Positions 7,068 to 14,781 of a stretch of 40,204 nucleotides of DNA are shown piece by piece (the stretch's first letter is position 1; each line of letters begins with the position of its first letter). The notes under the pieces are model-generated. The model saw only the letters and a list, made by a program, of their open reading frames with translations. It did not search any database and was not told the origin of the DNA. The DNA is taken from contig NZ_JAQVCH010000025.1 of the NCBI RefSeq assembly GCF_028689845.1, positions 1 through 40,204 of the forward strand. The letters run 5' to 3'. Made by a program: the position numbers and the translations under genes. Source of the DNA: Flavobacterium sp. GTDB lineage: Bacteria > Bacteroidota > Bacteroidia > Flavobacteriales > Flavobacteriaceae.

Positions 7068-8528
7068 ATGAATCAAGAAATTAGAAACCTCGAACCTAAA
7101 GCTTTATGGAATAAATTCGCCGACTTAAATGCGGTGCCTCGCCCATCTAAAAAAGAAGAGCGTGTTATTGCTTTTATGGTGGATTTTGGGAAGCAGCTAG
7201 GTTTAGAAACCCTAAAAGATGAAGTAGGAAATGTAATCATTAAAAAACCTGCTACTTCAGGATTAGAAAACAGAAAAACCATTGTGATGCAATCGCATTT
7301 AGATATGGTTCATCAAAAAAATAATGATACCCATTTTGATTTTGAAACACAAGGTATTGAAATGGTGGTTGATGGTGATTGGGTTCGTGCTAAAGGAACA
7401 ACACTCGGTGCCGACAATGGTTTAGGAGTGGCGACCATTATGGCCATTTTGGAAAGTAATGACATTCCGCACCCCGCAATCGAAGCACTTTTCACTATTG
7501 ACGAAGAAACCGGAATGACTGGTGCAATGGGTTTAAAAGGCGGTTTGCTAGAAGGTGAAATTCTTTTAAATTTAGATACAGAAGAAGACGATGAAATTGA
7601 TATAGGATGTGCTGGTGGCGTTGATGTAACAGCGAATAGAAGCTATTCTGAGGAAACTACTCCAGAAAATTCACAAGCTTACATCATCACAGTGAAAGGC
7701 TTAAAAGGTGGACATTCAGGAATGGATATTCATAAAGGTTTAGGCAATGCAAATAAAATCATGAACCGTCTTTTGTTTGATGGTTTTACGAATTTTGGTT
7801 TGCAAATTGCAGAAATAAACGGGGGTAGTTTACGAAATGCCATTCCGAGAGAAAGTGTAGCGAAAGTGATTATTTCTTCTATTTATGAAGAAGTTTTTCA
7901 ACTGGATATTCAAGAAATCATTGACGATATAAAGACGGAATTTAAAACTACTGAACCTAATTTAACTATTGAAATCATTGCAACGGAATTGCCCGAAAAA
8001 GTAATGGATTTAGGAATTCAAGAAGGATTGATTCGTGCAATTTATGCTGCTCATAATGGCGTTTACCGAATGAGTGCTGACATGGCTGATTTAGTAGAAA
8101 CCTCTAATAATGTTGCCAAAGTAACTGTAAAAGAGGGTCAAATTACGGTGCAATGTTTAACTCGTTCTTCTGTGGAAACTTCTAAATTTGATTTGGCCAA
8201 TGCGTTGCGTTCGGCTTTTGAATTAATGGGTTGCGAAGTGACTTTTGGCGGAAGTTATCCTGGTTGGACACCCAATGTAAATTCACCTATTTTAGATATT
8301 TTGGTTTCTATTTATGAAAAACAAAACGGAAATAAACCAAATGTGGTAGCTTGTCATGCCGGATTAGAATGTGGTATTTTAGGAACAAATTATCCTTCTA
8401 TGGATATGATTTCCTTTGGTCCAACCATTCACGGAGCTCACAGTCCTGATGAACGGGCATCGATTTCTTCGGCTCAAAAATATTGGAAATTTGTATTGGA
8501 GATTTTGAAGAATATTCCGGTTAAGTAA
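7068..8528 (+). CDS. pepD: Xaa-His dipeptidase (aminoacyl-histidine dipeptidase), M20 family
   Basis: The 486-residue dizinc peptidase hydrolyses Xaa-His dipeptides such as carnosine and other unspecific dipeptides in the cytoplasm. Visible metal and catalytic residues are H77 and D79 (SHLDMV), the bridging D116 (GADNG), the catalytic Glu in DEETG (146-147), the Asp in LDTEE and the C-terminal HAGLECG and GAHSPDE motifs. The inserted dimerisation (lid) domain lies between about 200 and 380. Length and motifs match full-length PepD. It has its own promoter and a strong terminator at 8544-8592. Confidence 0.95.
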   Translation: MNQEIRNLEPKALWNKFADLNAVPRPSKKEERVIAFMVDFGKQLGLETLKDEVGNVIIKKPATSGLENRKTIVMQSHLDMVHQKNNDTHFDFETQGIEMVVDGDWVRAKGTTLGADNGLGVATIMAILESNDIPHPAIEALFTIDEETGMTGAMGLKGGLLEGEILLNLDTEEDDEIDIGCAGGVDVTANRSYSEETTPENSQAYIITVKGLKGGHSGMDIHKGLGNANKIMNRLLFDGFTNFGLQIAEINGGSLRNAIPRESVAKVIISSIYEEVFQLDIQEIIDDIKTEFKTTEPNLTIEIIATELPEKVMDLGIQEGLIRAIYAAHNGVYRMSADMADLVETSNNVAKVTVKEGQITVQCLTRSSVETSKFDLANALRSAFELMGCEVTFGGSYPGWTPNVNSPILDILVSIYEKQNGNKPNVVACHAGLECGILGTNYPSMDMISFGPTIHGAHSPDERASISSAQKYWKFVLEILKNIPVK

Positions 8529-8543
8529 CTATTTTAAATAGAG

Positions 8544-8592
8544 AGCCACTGATTTGCTGATTGTAATAAAATCGGTAATTCAGTGGCTTTTT
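8544..8592 (+). terminator. Rho-independent terminator after pepD
   Basis: The stem AGCCACTGA (8544-8552) pairs with TCAGTGGCT (8580-8588). It extends inward to about 21 pairs with one mismatch and two wobbles, and is followed by a run of five T (8588-8592). Confidence 0.85.
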
Positions 8593-8599
8593 ATAAATA

Positions 8600-9067
8600 T
8601 CATTTTACTTTTTTAAACGGAAATCCTTCTTTTTTCCCATTTCCATTAATTTCTGCATATAAACTGTCGTTATTGATCAATTTATATTGAATCTTTTTTG
8701 GATAGTCATGAGCTGGATTTTCAAAAACAAATTCATTTTCAGTAAGTTTAGTTAATCGAAAAGTAACAGGTTTTTCTTTATTTTGGTTCGGAACAGAAAC
8801 AATCAATAACAAATCATCCTCTTGTTGAATTAATTGAATTGTTTCGGCGAATAAAGTATCTTGATTGGCTATAAAAAAACTTTCGGCATAAAAAGTAGAA
8901 TCATTTTGCCGACTCCATTTTTCAGAAAATCGACCATCGGACGTATTGTTTTCCCATTCATGCAAAAGCCAATTCGTTTTTTCTAAAGTAGTAAAACGAT
9001 TTTCTTCTTTTTTACAAGAGCCAAAGAAGAATAGAAGGGTAATAATTCCGATGTATAAATTTTTCAT
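8600..9067 (-). CDS. DUF6265-like lipoprotein
   Basis: The 155-residue protein has a lipoprotein signal (LLFFFGSC, Cys18). The mature part begins with a WLLHEWE segment and ends with FENPAHDYPKKIQYKL, which I associate with the DUF6265 family: small beta-rich, lipocalin-like proteins of unknown function in Bacteroidota. It is predicted to be anchored in the periplasm or at the outer membrane. The gene stands alone between two oppositely oriented transcripts. Nothing indicates a ligand. Confidence 0.75.
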   Translation of the reverse strand: MKNLYIGIITLLFFFGSCKKEENRFTTLEKTNWLLHEWENNTSDGRFSEKWSRQNDSTFYAESFFIANQDTLFAETIQLIQQEDDLLLIVSVPNQNKEKPVTFRLTKLTENEFVFENPAHDYPKKIQYKLINNDSLYAEINGNGKKEGFPFKKVK

Positions 9068-9117
9068 TTAATTGATTTCTAACTACAATACTACGAAAAA
9101 ACAATGAACAGAGAAAT

Positions 9118-9148
9118 TTGAATCGTGAAACAAAAAATTGTACTTTTG
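9118..9148 (+). promoter_or_regulatory. Promoter of prfA with both elements
   Basis: TTG at 9118-9120 and TACTTTTG at 9141-9148 are separated by 20 bases, which fits the Bacteroidota housekeeping promoter (TTG, 17-23 bases, TAnnTTTG). It is one of the few promoters in this window with a recognisable -33 element. Confidence 0.65.
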
Positions 9149-9173
9149 CACTCCAAAATAGATTTTAAAAAGT

Positions 9174-10247
9174 ATGTTAGATAGATTACAATATGTAAAA
9201 CAACGTTTTGATGAAATTTCAGACTTGATTATCCAACCGGATGTTATTTCTGATCAGAAACGTTATGTGCAATTGAACCAAGAATATAAGACCTTAAAAG
9301 GGTTGATGGAAAAACGTGATGAATATGTTAGTTTGATTCAAAATATTGAAGAGGCCAATGAAATCATCAATGACGGTTCGGATGCAGAAATGGTCGAAAT
9401 GGCAAAAATGCAATTGGATGAAGCAAAAGAACGTTTGCCAGAATTGGAAGATGAAATTAAATTCATGTTGATTCCGAAAGATGCCGAAGATGCCAAAAAC
9501 GTCATGGTGGAGATTCGTGCCGGAACGGGTGGCGATGAAGCTTCTATTTTTGCTGGAGATTTGTTTAGAATGTATACTAAATATTGCGAAACACGCGGTT
9601 GGAGAACTTCGGTTGTGGATATGAATGAAGGAACTTCGGGCGGATTTAAAGAAGTTATTTTTGAAGTTACTGGCGAAGATGTCTACGGAACCTTAAAATT
9701 TGAAGCAGGTGTGCATCGGGTACAACGTGTGCCGCAAACGGAAACACAAGGGCGGGTTCACACTTCGGCAGCAACGGTGATGGTTTTGCCAGAAGCAGAA
9801 GAATTTGATGTTCAAATTGATATGAATGATGTTCGGGTTGATTTTTTCTGTTCATCTGGACCTGGAGGACAATCGGTAAACACAACTAAATCGGCGGTTA
9901 GATTGACGCATATTCCAACTGGATTAGTGGCTCAATGCCAAGATCAAAAATCGCAACACAAAAATAAAGATAAAGCGTTAGATGTTTTACGTTCACGTTT
10001 ATACGAACAAGAATTAGCCAAAAAACAAGCAGAAGATGCTGTTAAAAGAACCTCTCAAGTTAGTTCAGGTGACCGTTCGGCTAAGATTAGAACTTATAAT
10101 TATTCACAAGGTCGCGTGACAGATCACCGAATAGGTTTAGATGTTTTTGATATGGATGGTGTGATGAACGGAAAAATTCAAAAATTTGTAGACGAACTCC
10201 AATTGGTGAACAATATGGAGAAATTAAAAGAAAGTGAAGTATTTTAA
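9174..10247 (+). CDS. prfA: Peptide chain release factor 1
   Basis: The 357-residue class I release factor reads UAA and UAG. The codon-recognition tripeptide is P187-Q188-T189, a PxT variant of the RF1 PAT motif and not the SPF of RF2. The peptidyl-hydrolysis motif GGQ is at 231-233 within [12 protein letters not shown], where the Gln is normally methylated by PrmC. The N-terminal coiled domain and the PCRF domain are complete. It is monocistronic, with a good promoter upstream and a bidirectional terminator downstream. Confidence 0.97.
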   Translation: MLDRLQYVKQRFDEISDLIIQPDVISDQKRYVQLNQEYKTLKGLMEKRDEYVSLIQNIEEANEIINDGSDAEMVEMAKMQLDEAKERLPELEDEIKFMLIPKDAEDAKNVMVEIRAGTGGDEASIFAGDLFRMYTKYCETRGWRTSVVDMNEGTSGGFKEVIFEVTGEDVYGTLKFEAGVHRVQRVPQTETQGRVHTSAATVMVLPEAEEFDVQIDMNDVRVDFFCSSGPGGQSVNTTKSAVRLTHIPTGLVAQCQDQKSQHKNKDKALDVLRSRLYEQELAKKQAEDAVKRTSQVSSGDRSAKIRTYNYSQGRVTDHRIGLDVFDMDGVMNGKIQKFVDELQLVNNMEKLKESEVF

Positions 10248-10253
10248 ATAAAA

Positions 10254-10280
10254 AAAACGGAGTCAATTTGACTCCGTTTT
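10254..10280. terminator. Bidirectional terminator between prfA and the DUF6565 gene
   Basis: AAAACGGAGTCA (10254-10265) is a perfect complement of TGACTCCGTTTT (10269-10280) across a 3-base loop. Flanking A and T runs let it work for both converging genes. Confidence 0.9.
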
Positions 10281-10302
10281 CCGTTTAAAACAATCGTTAG
10301 AA

Positions 10303-10965
10303 TTATTGTTTTGCTTCGGCGTTTTCCTCTGATTTTGCTCCAATTCTATTGGTCGTATATAAAGGTGCAAATTTTAATTTTAAACCTGCAATTTTTAAAT
10401 TATCTGAAGAAGTTAATCCTTCTTTTTCAACTGTATTTTTACGAGTATCTAAAGCCTCATAAATTAATTTAATTTCATCCCAATCTTCTCTTGAATAACT
10501 ATCTTTATTCTTATCCACAGTAGTTACAAAATTGTCATAAACGTTTAAGATATTATCTTTGTTTACCCAATCAAAAGTTAAATCAGTTCCCGTATACGCT
10601 TCACCTAAAAGTGTTTTACGAATAGCCATTTTGGTATTTTCACCAGCTAATCTTTCTTTTTCAGCAACCACTTTTGCTTTGTATTCTTCATACTTCATAT
10701 TGGCTCTGTCTAATCTTTCTTGGTATTTGTCTTTGTCAGTTGCATCAGCAAAAGACGCTTCTGCATCTATTTTGGCTTTTTCATAGCCTACTTCAATTTC
10801 ATCCCATTTTTCGGCTGATTCGTTGGCTGCCACATTACTTAATGAATCCACATAGTTGGTAAATGAATCTACTCGTTCTTCGGCCATTTGTTTGTCTGTT
10901 TCTTTACAAGCTGTGAAAACTGTTGCTGACACAACAAAAGCTACAATTAATTTTAAATTTTTCAT
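10303..10965 (-). CDS. DUF6565-like lipoprotein
   Basis: The 220-residue protein has a lipoprotein signal ending in FTAC (Cys20). The mature part is highly charged and mostly helical, with a duplicated feature: KWDEIEVGYE and later DWDEIKLIYE, each followed by an acidic/basic helix, suggesting two similar helical hairpins. I associate this with DUF6565, a Bacteroidota lipoprotein family of unknown function. It lies downstream of the stress-type operon at 11061-12945, separated by 95 bases. No named role can be supported. Confidence 0.75.
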   Translation of the reverse strand: MKNLKLIVAFVVSATVFTACKETDKQMAEERVDSFTNYVDSLSNVAANESAEKWDEIEVGYEKAKIDAEASFADATDKDKYQERLDRANMKYEEYKAKVVAEKERLAGENTKMAIRKTLLGEAYTGTDLTFDWVNKDNILNVYDNFVTTVDKNKDSYSREDWDEIKLIYEALDTRKNTVEKEGLTSSDNLKIAGLKLKFAPLYTTNRIGAKSEENAEAKQ

Positions 10966-11060
10966 GTTATTGATTTTTAAGTTGATATTGATGTAAAATT
11001 AAAATGTTTACCTGCTCTGGCAGTTACACGATTTTAATTAAAAGTTGTATAATTTTGTTA

Positions 11061-11405
11061 TTATGAAGGAGTTGTATCTACTTCTTTGGCGATAAATTTC
11101 GTCATCCCAAATTGAATAGCATAACCCAATAAATTTTTAAAAGTGGAATTGGTGTTTCCAATTAATATTTTTTTGGTAATTAATCCGCCAGCAAAGCTTA
11201 TTGCTGCTTGAAAAAGTGTTCTTTTCATCTCTGGAGAATTCTTTACTTCAGAAAACGATTGCTTTAATACTTGGAGTGGATTAATACTTTGTAACGTTTC
11301 ATTTGCTTGGTTTTTTAAAACCATTAATTGATGATTTTGCTGAGCTTCAAGCTTGAGAATCGCTTGATCTAATAATTCGTTTTGGGTAAATCTATTTGTT
11401 TCCAT
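11061..11405 (-). CDS. Hypothetical protein at the end of the YtxH/holin operon
   Basis: The 114-residue protein is helical and amphipathic in its first half (NELLDQAILKLEAQQNHQLMVLKNQ). A moderately hydrophobic segment (LFQAAISFAGGLITKKILIG) near residue 70 could dip into or cross the membrane. It begins 4 bases after the holin-like gene stops, so it is almost certainly co-transcribed. I do not recognise a family. Its fixed place behind a YtxH protein and a holin-superfamily protein suggests a membrane-stress accessory role, which is inference. Confidence 0.7.
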   Translation of the reverse strand: METNRFTQNELLDQAILKLEAQQNHQLMVLKNQANETLQSINPLQVLKQSFSEVKNSPEMKRTLFQAAISFAGGLITKKILIGNTNSTFKNLLGYAIQFGMTKFIAKEVDTTPS

Positions 11406-11409
11406 ATTT

Positions 11410-11784
11410 TTATTTTTTTAAGTATGATTTATCTTTTCGTTTAGAATAAAGCAATTCTTTAATAATTAAATTAGAAATAGGCGATTTAATCCATTTTTGT
11501 CTAAAAATGTAAAGTAATAAGCCAAAAACAAGATAGAAAAGCGAAACGATAAAAAAACCAGCTGCATTACTGTCTAAAAGCTCACCAAGATATAAACTCA
11601 AACCGATGTTAAAAAACAAGGTGAAGAAGGCAGCAATTAATAGAAATGCTATACGAAAGGAAAGCGAAGAAATCACCTCTGCTGCTTTATCCACAGCTGT
11701 TAACTTATAGAGCTCAAGCGTTGTATTGGTATACTCTTTTGCTTTTTCGTAAAGCATTTCTATATTTTTAACTGCACTTTCCAT
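11410..11784 (-). CDS. Phage-holin superfamily III-like membrane protein
   Basis: The 124-residue protein has an N-terminal amphipathic helix (about 1-40), two membrane segments (about 45-68 and 74-94) and a basic C-terminus. This is the layout of the 'phage holin family' (superfamily III) proteins that many non-phage bacterial genomes carry beside YtxH genes. No phage genes are near, so a lysis role is unlikely; a role in envelope stress is more plausible but unproven. It is separated by one base from the YtxH gene upstream and by four bases from the gene downstream. Confidence 0.8.
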   Translation of the reverse strand: MESAVKNIEMLYEKAKEYTNTTLELYKLTAVDKAAEVISSLSFRIAFLLIAAFFTLFFNIGLSLYLGELLDSNAAGFFIVSLFYLVFGLLLYIFRQKWIKSPISNLIIKELLYSKRKDKSYLKK

Positions 11785-11785
11785 G

Positions 11786-12067
11786 TTATGAGTTTATTTC
11801 ATTGTTGAATTTTTCTTTTCCTTGACGAATAAATTCTTTTCCATCCTCAACCATATTTTCGGTTTTACCCATTAATTGGTTGTATTTTTCTGAAGTTGTG
11901 TCCATGAATTTTTCTAATTCTCCTTGAAAATTATTTTTTAATTCATCACTTTTTTTAGCAATTTTTTTTCTGGTATTGCTCCCTTTGTCTGGTGCAAATA
12001 AAATTCCTAATGCTGCTCCTACGGCTACTCCGCCGACAATTCCTAAAATGGTGTTACTTGTTTTCAT
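11786..12067 (-). CDS. YtxH domain protein
   Basis: The 93-residue protein has an N-terminal glycine-rich membrane segment followed by the family signature (GVAVGAALGILFAPDKGSNT), then RKKIAKKSDELK and a long charged helix to the end. YtxH proteins are small stress-induced envelope proteins; in Bacillus the homologue is under sigma-B. The molecular function is unknown. It is the third gene of an operon (barrel protein, DUF5670, YtxH, holin-like, unknown), with a 30-base gap before it. Confidence 0.9.
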   Translation of the reverse strand: MKTSNTILGIVGGVAVGAALGILFAPDKGSNTRKKIAKKSDELKNNFQGELEKFMDTTSEKYNQLMGKTENMVEDGKEFIRQGKEKFNNEINS

Positions 12068-12097
12068 GATAATTGTTTTTAATGATTTTTAATTTTT

Positions 12098-12250
12098 TTA
12101 AACTGATTTTCCTTTGATTAATCTTAGTAAAATTGCAACTACGGCAATAACTAATAAGATGTGAATTAAGTTTCCGGCACTGTATACAAAGAACCCTAAA
12201 GCCCAAAGTATGATTAAAATGACTGCGATTAAGTACAATAAACTTTGCAT
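12098..12250 (-). CDS. DUF5670 / Lmo0937-family membrane micro-protein
   Basis: This is a 50-residue reading frame from ATG 12250 to TAA 12098. It starts MQSLLYLIAVILIILWALGF, continues with a short VYSAGNLIHIL turn, has a second hydrophobic helix and ends RLIKGKSV. Two short membrane helices around a Ser-Ala-Gly turn are the hallmark of the Lmo0937 family (DUF5670), whose Listeria member is a sigma-B-dependent stress protein. The gene sits 26 bases after the barrel gene and 30 bases before YtxH on the same strand. It is easy to miss because of its size. Confidence 0.88.
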   Translation of the reverse strand: MQSLLYLIAVILIILWALGFFVYSAGNLIHILLVIAVVAILLRLIKGKSV

Positions 12251-12276
12251 AATTTCTAGGTTTTATATATTAATAA

Positions 12277-12945
12277 TTAATTTAATTGTAAGGTTAAATA
12301 TAAACTGATGCTACTATTCTTGGCATCTGGAATGGTATAGGTTTGACCTAAAACTGTTCTCTCTTTACCTACATTGGATAATCCGTAATTGTATCGAGCT
12401 CCAATTCCAAATGAATTAAAATCAAATCCAATTCCAGCTGCTAAACCCATGTCGAATTTGTTAAAATCATCATTGTCATACGATTCTTCAAAATCAAATA
12501 TTCCGCTGTCTGAATCGTTTTTAACTTCGGCATCAATTAAATAGGCAAAATAGGGTCCGGCATGAATATTTAAATTGTCAGTGATGTTTATTTTTAATAA
12601 AACAGGGACTTCAATGTAATTCAATTTAAATTGTGCAGTTCCTTCCGCAAAAGCGTTGTTGTAAACCAATTCTGCTCCTTTTCTAGAATACAAAACTTCG
12701 GTTTGTATAGCGATTAGATCTGTTAATGGTAGTGCTGCAAAAACTCCAACATTGAAACTGGTTAAGACATTATTGTCTTCTACATTTTCAGTATACAGGT
12801 TAGAGAAATTTACGCCACCTTTTACACCAAATTGTGCTCCTGATTTAGAACCAGAGGAGCTGTCATTTGTTTGTGCTTGTAGATTTGTGGATGAAATTCC
12901 AAAAACTAAAGCGAAAGCTGCGAGGAGTTGAATGTTACTTTTCAT
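12277..12945 (-). CDS. Outer-membrane beta-barrel protein (PorT-like/OMP_b-brl_2)
   Basis: The 222-residue protein has a cleavable signal peptide (cut near LQAQ-T, residue 25). It then shows alternating strands of an 8-stranded barrel: FGVKGGVNFSNL, FNVGVFAALPL, FKLNYIEVPVLLKI, LNIHAGPYFAYLI, FDMGLAAGIGFDF, IGARYNYGLSNV, ending with aliphatic LYLTLQLN. The family is the small 'porin family' barrel common in Bacteroidota, with no known ligand. It is the first gene of the stress-type operon and has the promoter that resembles that of dps. Confidence 0.87.
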   Translation of the reverse strand: MKSNIQLLAAFALVFGISSTNLQAQTNDSSSGSKSGAQFGVKGGVNFSNLYTENVEDNNVLTSFNVGVFAALPLTDLIAIQTEVLYSRKGAELVYNNAFAEGTAQFKLNYIEVPVLLKINITDNLNIHAGPYFAYLIDAEVKNDSDSGIFDFEESYDNDDFNKFDMGLAAGIGFDFNSFGIGARYNYGLSNVGKERTVLGQTYTIPDAKNSSISLYLTLQLN

Positions 12946-12994
12946 AGTATTTAAATGGTTTGATTATTGAATAGTAGATTACTTATTTTCTACC

Positions 12995-13020
12995 TTACAA
13001 AGATGCGACGGCTAACAGCA
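12995..13020 (-). promoter_or_regulatory. Promoter of the barrel/DUF5670/YtxH operon with dps-like motif
   Basis: On the minus strand the -7 box reads CATCTTTG (12998-13005), preceded directly by CTGTTAGCCGTCG and followed by TAA. From TTACAAAGAT onward the stretch matches the dps promoter (32096-32119) at 20 of 24 positions. There is no TTG at -33. The leader is about 50 bases. Confidence 0.65.
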
Positions 13021-13084
13021 GTTTTTGTTATATCAATTTTTTGTTGTTTTATAGAATTACCACTTTAACTTAATTAGTACATAA

Positions 13085-13111
13085 AAAAACCACTCAATTG
13101 GAGTGGTTTTT
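13085..13111. terminator. Terminator downstream of the YihY gene
   Basis: AAAAACCACTC (13085-13095) pairs perfectly with GAGTGGTTTTT (13101-13111) across a 5-base loop. It ends the minus-strand transcript of the gene at 13165 and isolates the promoter at 12995-13020. Confidence 0.88.
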
Positions 13112-13164
13112 AATATTAAAACACTAACAATCAATTAGTAGCGTTTTTTTATTGGATGATTTTT

Positions 13165-14106
13165 TTAAGTAGTTAATTTTTTGCTGCCGTTTTTGTTTGT
13201 CACAACTTCCACCGTCTGAATGTTCTCCGCATATTGGTATGGGATAATAGGGTCTTCAAATTCAATAGCATATTGTTTGGCAAACTCTGCTCCGAAGTAT
13301 AAAATGACAGAAGAATAATAAACCCATACCATTAAAATAACAAAAGAGCCCGCTGTTCCGTAAACATTTTGAATATTTGAATTAGTAATATAAAAGGAGA
13401 TTAAAAATTTTCCTATCATAAATAATATGGCAGTAACAAATGAAGCTAGCCGTACTTGTTTCCATTTTATTTCGGCATCAGGTAGAATTTTAAAAATAGA
13501 TCCAAATAATAAAGAAATAATTATAAAAGTTAAGACGGTATTTGAAATATAGATGATATAGACTGCCATGTCTGAAAATTGGGAAAAAAACCGCTCACTC
13601 ATTGTATCTAAAACCGTAGAAATTCCTAAAGAAACTAAAAGAATAAATCCCATGCTGGTAATTACGCCAAAGGATAATAATCTCGCTTTTAAAAATAACC
13701 AAAACCCTGTTCGTTTTTTAGGTTTGATTTGCCAAATGGTATTGATAGAGTCTTGAATCTCTGCAAAAACAGAAGTGGCACCGATTAATAAGGTTATAAC
13801 TCCAATTAGTCCAGCCATAAAACCTTCGTTTGAAAGAGCCAAATTCTGAATTATAGTTTGAATTTGCTCGGCACTAGCGGGACCAACAAAGCTTTTTATT
13901 TGACCGTAAATTGTTCCTTCTACTGCTTCTCTTCCCCAAAAAATATCAGATAAAAATAAAATAACTAATAATAAAGGACCAATAGAAAACATGGTGGTAT
14001 AGGCCAATGCTGCACTCATTTTTAGCACCTTATGAGCTAGAAAACCATTCATAGTTGCCTTTAGCACTTTAAAAAAACGTTTAAAATAGGTTTTTGTAAA
14101 AGTCAT
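13165..14106 (-). CDS. YihY/BrkB family membrane protein
   Basis: The 313-residue integral membrane protein has the YihY signature early (HKVLKMSAALAYTTMFSIGPLLLV), followed by a loop, the GVITLLIGATSVFAEIQDSINTIW block and further membrane segments ending in GSFVILMVWVYYSSVILYFGAEF. About six helices are expected. The family was once called ribonuclease BN in error; its transport or lipid role remains open. It is translated just after the lipoprotein gene (2-base gap), so the two likely form one operon. Confidence 0.9.
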   Translation of the reverse strand: MTFTKTYFKRFFKVLKATMNGFLAHKVLKMSAALAYTTMFSIGPLLLVILFLSDIFWGREAVEGTIYGQIKSFVGPASAEQIQTIIQNLALSNEGFMAGLIGVITLLIGATSVFAEIQDSINTIWQIKPKKRTGFWLFLKARLLSFGVITSMGFILLVSLGISTVLDTMSERFFSQFSDMAVYIIYISNTVLTFIIISLLFGSIFKILPDAEIKWKQVRLASFVTAILFMIGKFLISFYITNSNIQNVYGTAGSFVILMVWVYYSSVILYFGAEFAKQYAIEFEDPIIPYQYAENIQTVEVVTNKNGSKKLTT

Positions 14107-14108
14107 TG

Positions 14109-14669
14109 TTAGTTAGTTTCTACTTGTGAAAGCGTATTTTGGTTTTCGATTAATAATGCAATCGACTGATTGGCAAATAGGATGAAGTCTTCATGAGAAA
14201 AGTTTTTTTCCATTTTTTGAAATGTGGCAATTTCCTTTTTTATCGATTTTTCAAGGATATGAAGTGTGAATTTACCGTTGGTATCGTTTTTTATCACATC
14301 CTCATTAAGTTCTAAACTATATATTGGTTTTTGTGTTATGATAAGATTTTCCTCAGTCAATTTTTTTAATTCATCTTGAATAGCAGAATGGTCTTTTAAA
14401 ATTTTTAGCAATAGTGGTTTTGGAAATTTTATTTCGGGTTGTTCTAAAATCAGATTAGTCGTTTCAATGATTTTGATATTAGTTTCATTTAAGTGAACTA
14501 ATAAATCAAAATCTACTGCAGTTTCTACTTTCTCTGTATTAGTTTTTTCCTGTTTTGAGTACTTATCTTTAGAAGTGCACGATTGAATAAAAAAGAGTGC
14601 TATTAAAAGGTGTAGCGTTAAAAATAGAATGGGCGGTTTTGTATATTTTGGGGTGATATTTTTTTTCAT
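14109..14669 (-). CDS. Helical lipoprotein, possibly DUF4142-like
   Basis: From ATG 14669 the product has 186 residues with a long hydrophobic signal and lipobox FIQSC (Cys31). A more upstream in-frame start (14696) would add a short Cys-rich piece before the signal and overlaps a promoter-like box, so I reject it. The mature part is helical: DHSAIQDELKKLTEEN in the middle and HEDFILFANQSIALLIENQ near the end recall the ferritin-like DUF4142 fold, but the match is weak. It is probably co-transcribed with the YihY gene. Confidence 0.65.
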   Translation of the reverse strand: MKKNITPKYTKPPILFLTLHLLIALFFIQSCTSKDKYSKQEKTNTEKVETAVDFDLLVHLNETNIKIIETTNLILEQPEIKFPKPLLLKILKDHSAIQDELKKLTEENLIITQKPIYSLELNEDVIKNDTNGKFTLHILEKSIKKEIATFQKMEKNFSHEDFILFANQSIALLIENQNTLSQVETN

Positions 14670-14685
14670 GCTTTTGTTTTTGCAA

Positions 14686-14693
14686 CAAAGTTC
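14686..14693 (-). promoter_or_regulatory. Possible -7 box for the lipoprotein/YihY operon
   Basis: GAACTTTG on the minus strand ends 16 bases before ATG 14669, the spacing seen at other starts here. A second candidate, TACCTTTG, lies at 14727-14734 and matches the consensus better. Confidence 0.35.
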
Positions 14694-14781
14694 CAACTAA
14701 AACTAAAATTATCTTTTACATAATTTCAAAGGTATGTTATACAATTTCAATTTTTAAGGCCCCATATTTTATATAGTGAAC

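Noticed and set aside
10990..11050. Third copy of the shared stress promoter upstream of the DUF6565 gene
   Set aside because: Only AACTG and GGTA align and the -7 box is poor, so I do not count it.
11410..11784. Holin-like protein as a sign of a prophage
   Set aside because: No endolysin, capsid, tail or integrase genes are nearby; the gene belongs to a YtxH-type operon common outside phages.
13165..14106. Ribonuclease BN annotation for the YihY protein
   Set aside because: That name arose from a historical misassignment; the sequence is an integral membrane protein.
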